A stretch of 64,000 nucleotides of DNA, from positions 248,001-312,000 of the forward strand of contig NZ_RDSD01000001.1 in the NCBI RefSeq assembly GCF_003712195.1. Direction: 5' to 3'. Position numbers and translations under genes: made by a program. Below are positions 61,867 through 64,000 of this stretch, piece by piece. The notes under the pieces are model-generated. The model was not told the origin of the DNA and did no database searches. It worked only from the letters and a program-made list of their open reading frames with translations. This DNA comes from Proteiniphilum sp. X52. Its GTDB lineage: Bacteria > Bacteroidota > Bacteroidia > Bacteroidales > Dysgonomonadaceae. Positions within the stretch are counted from its first letter, which is position 1; every line of letters begins with the position of its first letter.

Positions 61867-63126
61867 TCAATATCCCCTTATCGCCTTGATTCCCGGAAGC
61901 ACTTTGCCTTCGATCATTTCAAGCAACGCGCCGCCGCCGGTAGAAACATACGATACTTCATCTGCCTGTTCGAATTTATTGACACAAGCTACAGAGTCGC
62001 CCCCTCCCACCAGCGAGAACGCTCCCTTTTTGGTGGCATCCACAATGGCATCGGCAACAGCGCGTGAGCCTTTGTCGAAATTGTCGAATTCGAATACTCC
62101 CACCGGTCCGTTCCACAAGATCGTTTTGGAGTTTTTAATCACTTCGGCGAAAGCTTTTTCCGATTCGGGGCCGATGTCAAGGCCTTCCCACCCGTCGGGA
62201 ATCTCTTTTACGGATGCAAAACCGGTCTTCGCGTCATTGCTGAAACTGTCCGCGATTTTTGCGTCGGTTGCCAACACCAGGTTGACGCCTTTTTCTTTTG
62301 CCAATTCCACGAGCTCCTTTGCCAAATCCAACTTATCGTTCTCCACGATGGAGCCGCCGATCTTACCGCCGAATGCTTTGGCAAAAGTATAGGTCATTCC
62401 GCCGGCAAGGATCAGGTTGTCTACCTTATCCAGCAGGTTTTTGATAATCTCTATTTTGGTAGATACTTTGGAACCGCCCATAATGGCTGTGAAAGGACGT
62501 TGGGTTTCATTCATCACTTTTTCGACGGCAGTGATTTCGTTTTGTAACAGGTATCCGAATAACTTATGATCCGCGTCGAAATGGTCGGCGATCAGCGCTG
62601 TGGAGGCATGGGCCCGGTGAGCGGTCCCGAAAGCGTCATTCACATACACATCGGCATAAGAAGCCAATTTTTTGGTGAATTCTTTTTGTGACTCTTTCAC
62701 CTCTTTTTTTGCTTTGGCAGTTTCTTCTTCGGTGGCATCCGCAGCCAGACGCGGTTTGCCTTCTTCCTCCGCATAAAAACGAAGGTTTTCGAGCAGTAAT
62801 GCTTCTCCGGGGCGTAAAGCGGCGGCTTTGGCTTCAGTTTCTTCACCTATGCAGTCGTTGGCGAATTGCACATCCACCCCTAACAGTTCCGACACACGGG
62901 GAAGGATATGTTTGAGGGAAAATTTATCGGTCGGGCCTTTCGGTCTGCCCAGGTGTGATCCTATGATTACGCTGCCACCATCTTTCAGGATTTTTTTCAA
63001 CGTGGGGATAGCGGCGCGGATACGTGTGTCGTCGGTGATATTGAATTTCTCATCGAGAGGAACATTGAAGTCCACACGCACGAATGCCTTTTTACCGGCA
63101 AAATTAAAAGTGTCCATTGTTTGCAT
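61867..63126 (-). CDS. pgk: Phosphoglycerate kinase
   Basis: Glycolytic enzyme transferring phosphate from 1,3-bisphosphoglycerate to ADP. The 419 aa show [20 protein letters not shown], the substrate-binding [31 protein letters not shown] and the nucleotide-binding [15 protein letters not shown] 63126 (MQTMDTFNF) matches the usual Bacteroidota N-terminus. A TAACTTTG -7 element lies 64 nt upstream and a strong hairpin follows the stop, so the gene is transcribed alone. Confidence 0.97.
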   Translation of the reverse strand: MQTMDTFNFAGKKAFVRVDFNVPLDEKFNITDDTRIRAAIPTLKKILKDGGSVIIGSHLGRPKGPTDKFSLKHILPRVSELLGVDVQFANDCIGEETEAKAAALRPGEALLLENLRFYAEEEGKPRLAADATEEETAKAKKEVKESQKEFTKKLASYADVYVNDAFGTAHRAHASTALIADHFDADHKLFGYLLQNEITAVEKVMNETQRPFTAIMGGSKVSTKIEIIKNLLDKVDNLILAGGMTYTFAKAFGGKIGGSIVENDKLDLAKELVELAKEKGVNLVLATDAKIADSFSNDAKTGFASVKEIPDGWEGLDIGPESEKAFAEVIKNSKTILWNGPVGVFEFDNFDKGSRAVADAIVDATKKGAFSLVGGGDSVACVNKFEQADEVSYVSTGGGALLEMIEGKVLPGIKAIRGY

Positions 63127-63190
63127 AGTTCAGTATATTTTATAAAAAGTTTTGCGAAATAACCCACTTACGGCAATGCCGAATAAAACA

Positions 63191-63198
63191 CAAAGTTA
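63191..63198 (-). promoter_or_regulatory. Candidate pgk -7 element TAACTTTG
   Basis: Exact TAnnTTTG on the minus strand 64 nt upstream of the pgk ATG; the -33 element is weak. Confidence 0.4.
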
Positions 63199-63485
63199 CA
63201 AAAAATGTGGAATTTTTTCCATAATAGCTGTAGGGAAAATTCAGGAGTGCCTCAACACCACTTCGCGGAGGGTTGCAGGTACCGCTTTTTCATGCACGGC
63301 CAACACGCCGCAATAGTTGTCGAACGAGAGTTTGCATGCCGTTCCGACATTATCCGGCCGTCCAAGTCAGACAAATTGTATTCCCTTTTGGTTGGGTAAA
63401 CGAAAAAGTAAATTTTTGAAGGGTGTGTGATCCGTTATTACCGTTAAATTTCTGTCAAAACGACAATCATTCAATTACAAATTGC

Positions 63486-63493
63486 TATTTTTG
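63486..63493 (+). promoter_or_regulatory. Candidate -7 element TATTTTTG for the asparaginase gene
   Basis: Exact TAnnTTTG 18 nt before the ATG, implying a very short leader; no clear -33. Confidence 0.4.
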
Positions 63494-63511
63494 TATAAAA
63501 ATGATACCGAT

Positions 63512-64000
63512 ATGATCGATAGAAATGCGAATGTACTCCTTATTTATACAGGAGGCACTATTGGAATGGTGGAGAATGCGGAATCAGGCGCATTAGAACC
63601 ATTTAATTTCAGTCATCTTCGCTCTAACATGCCGGAGATAAAACGATTGAATTTCAACGTGGAAACTTACCTGTTTGATCCTCCTATCGATTCGTCAGAC
63701 ATGTCTCCGTTTATTTGGCAACAGATAACTCATGTCATTGAAGATCATTATGATAGATATGACGGTTTCGTCATCCTTCATGGAACTGATACTATGGCCT
63801 ATACTGCCTCAGCACTTGGATTAATGCTGGATAACCTTACCAAACCGGTGATCCTGACCGGTTCGCAGCTTCCTATCGGCAAACTCCGGACGGACGGGAA
63901 AGAAAATCTGATTACCGCGCTTGAAATCGCAGCTGATAAAGATGCCGCGGGTCGTCCTATCGTTCCTGAACTGTGTATTTATATGCAAAACCTCCTGATG
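63512..64000 (+). CDS. ansA: Type I L-asparaginase, N-terminal part (runs off window)
   Basis: Hydrolyses L-asparagine to aspartate and ammonia. The 163 codons present, starting at ATG 63512, are open to the window end. Both active-site blocks are visible: LLIYTGGTIGMVE with the nucleophilic Thr near residue 16, and ILHGTDTMAYTAS with the second Thr-Asp pair; TGSQLPIGKLRTDGKENL follows. There is no signal peptide, so it should be the cytoplasmic type I enzyme. Roughly half of the ~350-residue family length is in view. Confidence 0.93.
   Translation, partial: MIDRNANVLLIYTGGTIGMVENAESGALEPFNFSHLRSNMPEIKRLNFNVETYLFDPPIDSSDMSPFIWQQITHVIEDHYDRYDGFVILHGTDTMAYTASALGLMLDNLTKPVILTGSQLPIGKLRTDGKENLITALEIAADKDAAGRPIVPELCIYMQNLLM

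Larger units (their letters stand above)
63127..63511. other. Divergent intergenic region between pgk and the asparaginase gene
   Basis: Contains the pgk -7 element and, at 63241-63366, a stretch visibly richer in G+C than the AT-rich flanks. A minus-strand frame there reads 41 codons with normal codon choice (ending DNYCGVLAVHEKAVPATLRE...) but has no start codon. I cannot assign it; a gene remnant is possible. Confidence 0.35.

Noticed and set aside
63205-63399. 64-codon gene on the plus strand before ansA
   Set aside because: The translation shows no recognisable features, and the same bases give an equally plausible minus-strand remnant.

Overview
The window is a chromosomal segment of a Bacteroidota bacterium, most likely order Bacteroidales and plausibly the Dysgonomonadaceae/Proteiniphilum-Petrimonas side. 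The reasons are the dcw gene order (ftsI-murE-mraY-murD-ftsW-murG-murC-ftsQ-ftsA-ftsZ without ddl or murB between murC and ftsQ), promoters of the Bacteroidota TAnnTTTG type, scarcity of Shine-Dalgarno sequences, a TonB-dependent receptor with a carboxypeptidase-D-like N-terminus, and several Bacteroidota-only families (DUF4876, DUF6850, DUF1573). The genus is inference.

Layout. 1-13,500 (+): peptidoglycan precursor and division genes, beginning inside ftsI and ending with ftsZ and a YqeY-like gene. Several spacers carry short tandem repeats that start in or beside the upstream stop codon. 13,500-24,700 (-): a secreted hypothetical protein, trxB, a LolA-like carrier, ftsK, a YihY-type membrane protein, tpx, uvrA and an MltD-like lytic transglycosylase. 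24,934-27,918 (+): a 994-residue protein joining two receiver-like domains to a PEP-synthase-type ATP-grasp domain. 28,002-33,768 (-): a compact nitrous oxide reductase operon (nosZ, a membrane-NosL fusion, nosD, nosF, nosY) with overlapping genes. 34,373-41,944 (+): a thioester-less alpha-2-macroglobulin, a DUF1573 protein and meaB. 42,004: tRNA-Glu(CTC).

42,662-55,243 (+) is the most unusual part. Three paralogous exported proteins (718, 722 and 746 aa) each join a gingipain-like (peptidase family C25, clan CD) domain with conserved His-Gly and Asp-Ala-Cys motifs to a C-terminal HEAT-like repeat region. They flank a TonB-dependent receptor, a DUF4876 lipoprotein and a DUF6850 beta-barrel protein. 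A 35-bp identical repeat lies in the leader of the first peptidase gene and just upstream of the receptor gene. I infer a peptidase-coupled outer-membrane uptake or processing system; I know of no description of it.

55,349-64,000: yebC and pheT (-), a Pif1-like helicase with HRDC and helix-turn-helix modules (+), pgk (-) and the start of a type I asparaginase gene (+) that runs off the window.

How it fits together: a cell-envelope core (dcw, lytic transglycosylase, LolA, FtsK) is followed by anaerobic respiration of N2O and a proteolytic/uptake locus, which suits a protein-degrading anaerobe or facultative organism able to use N2O as electron sink.
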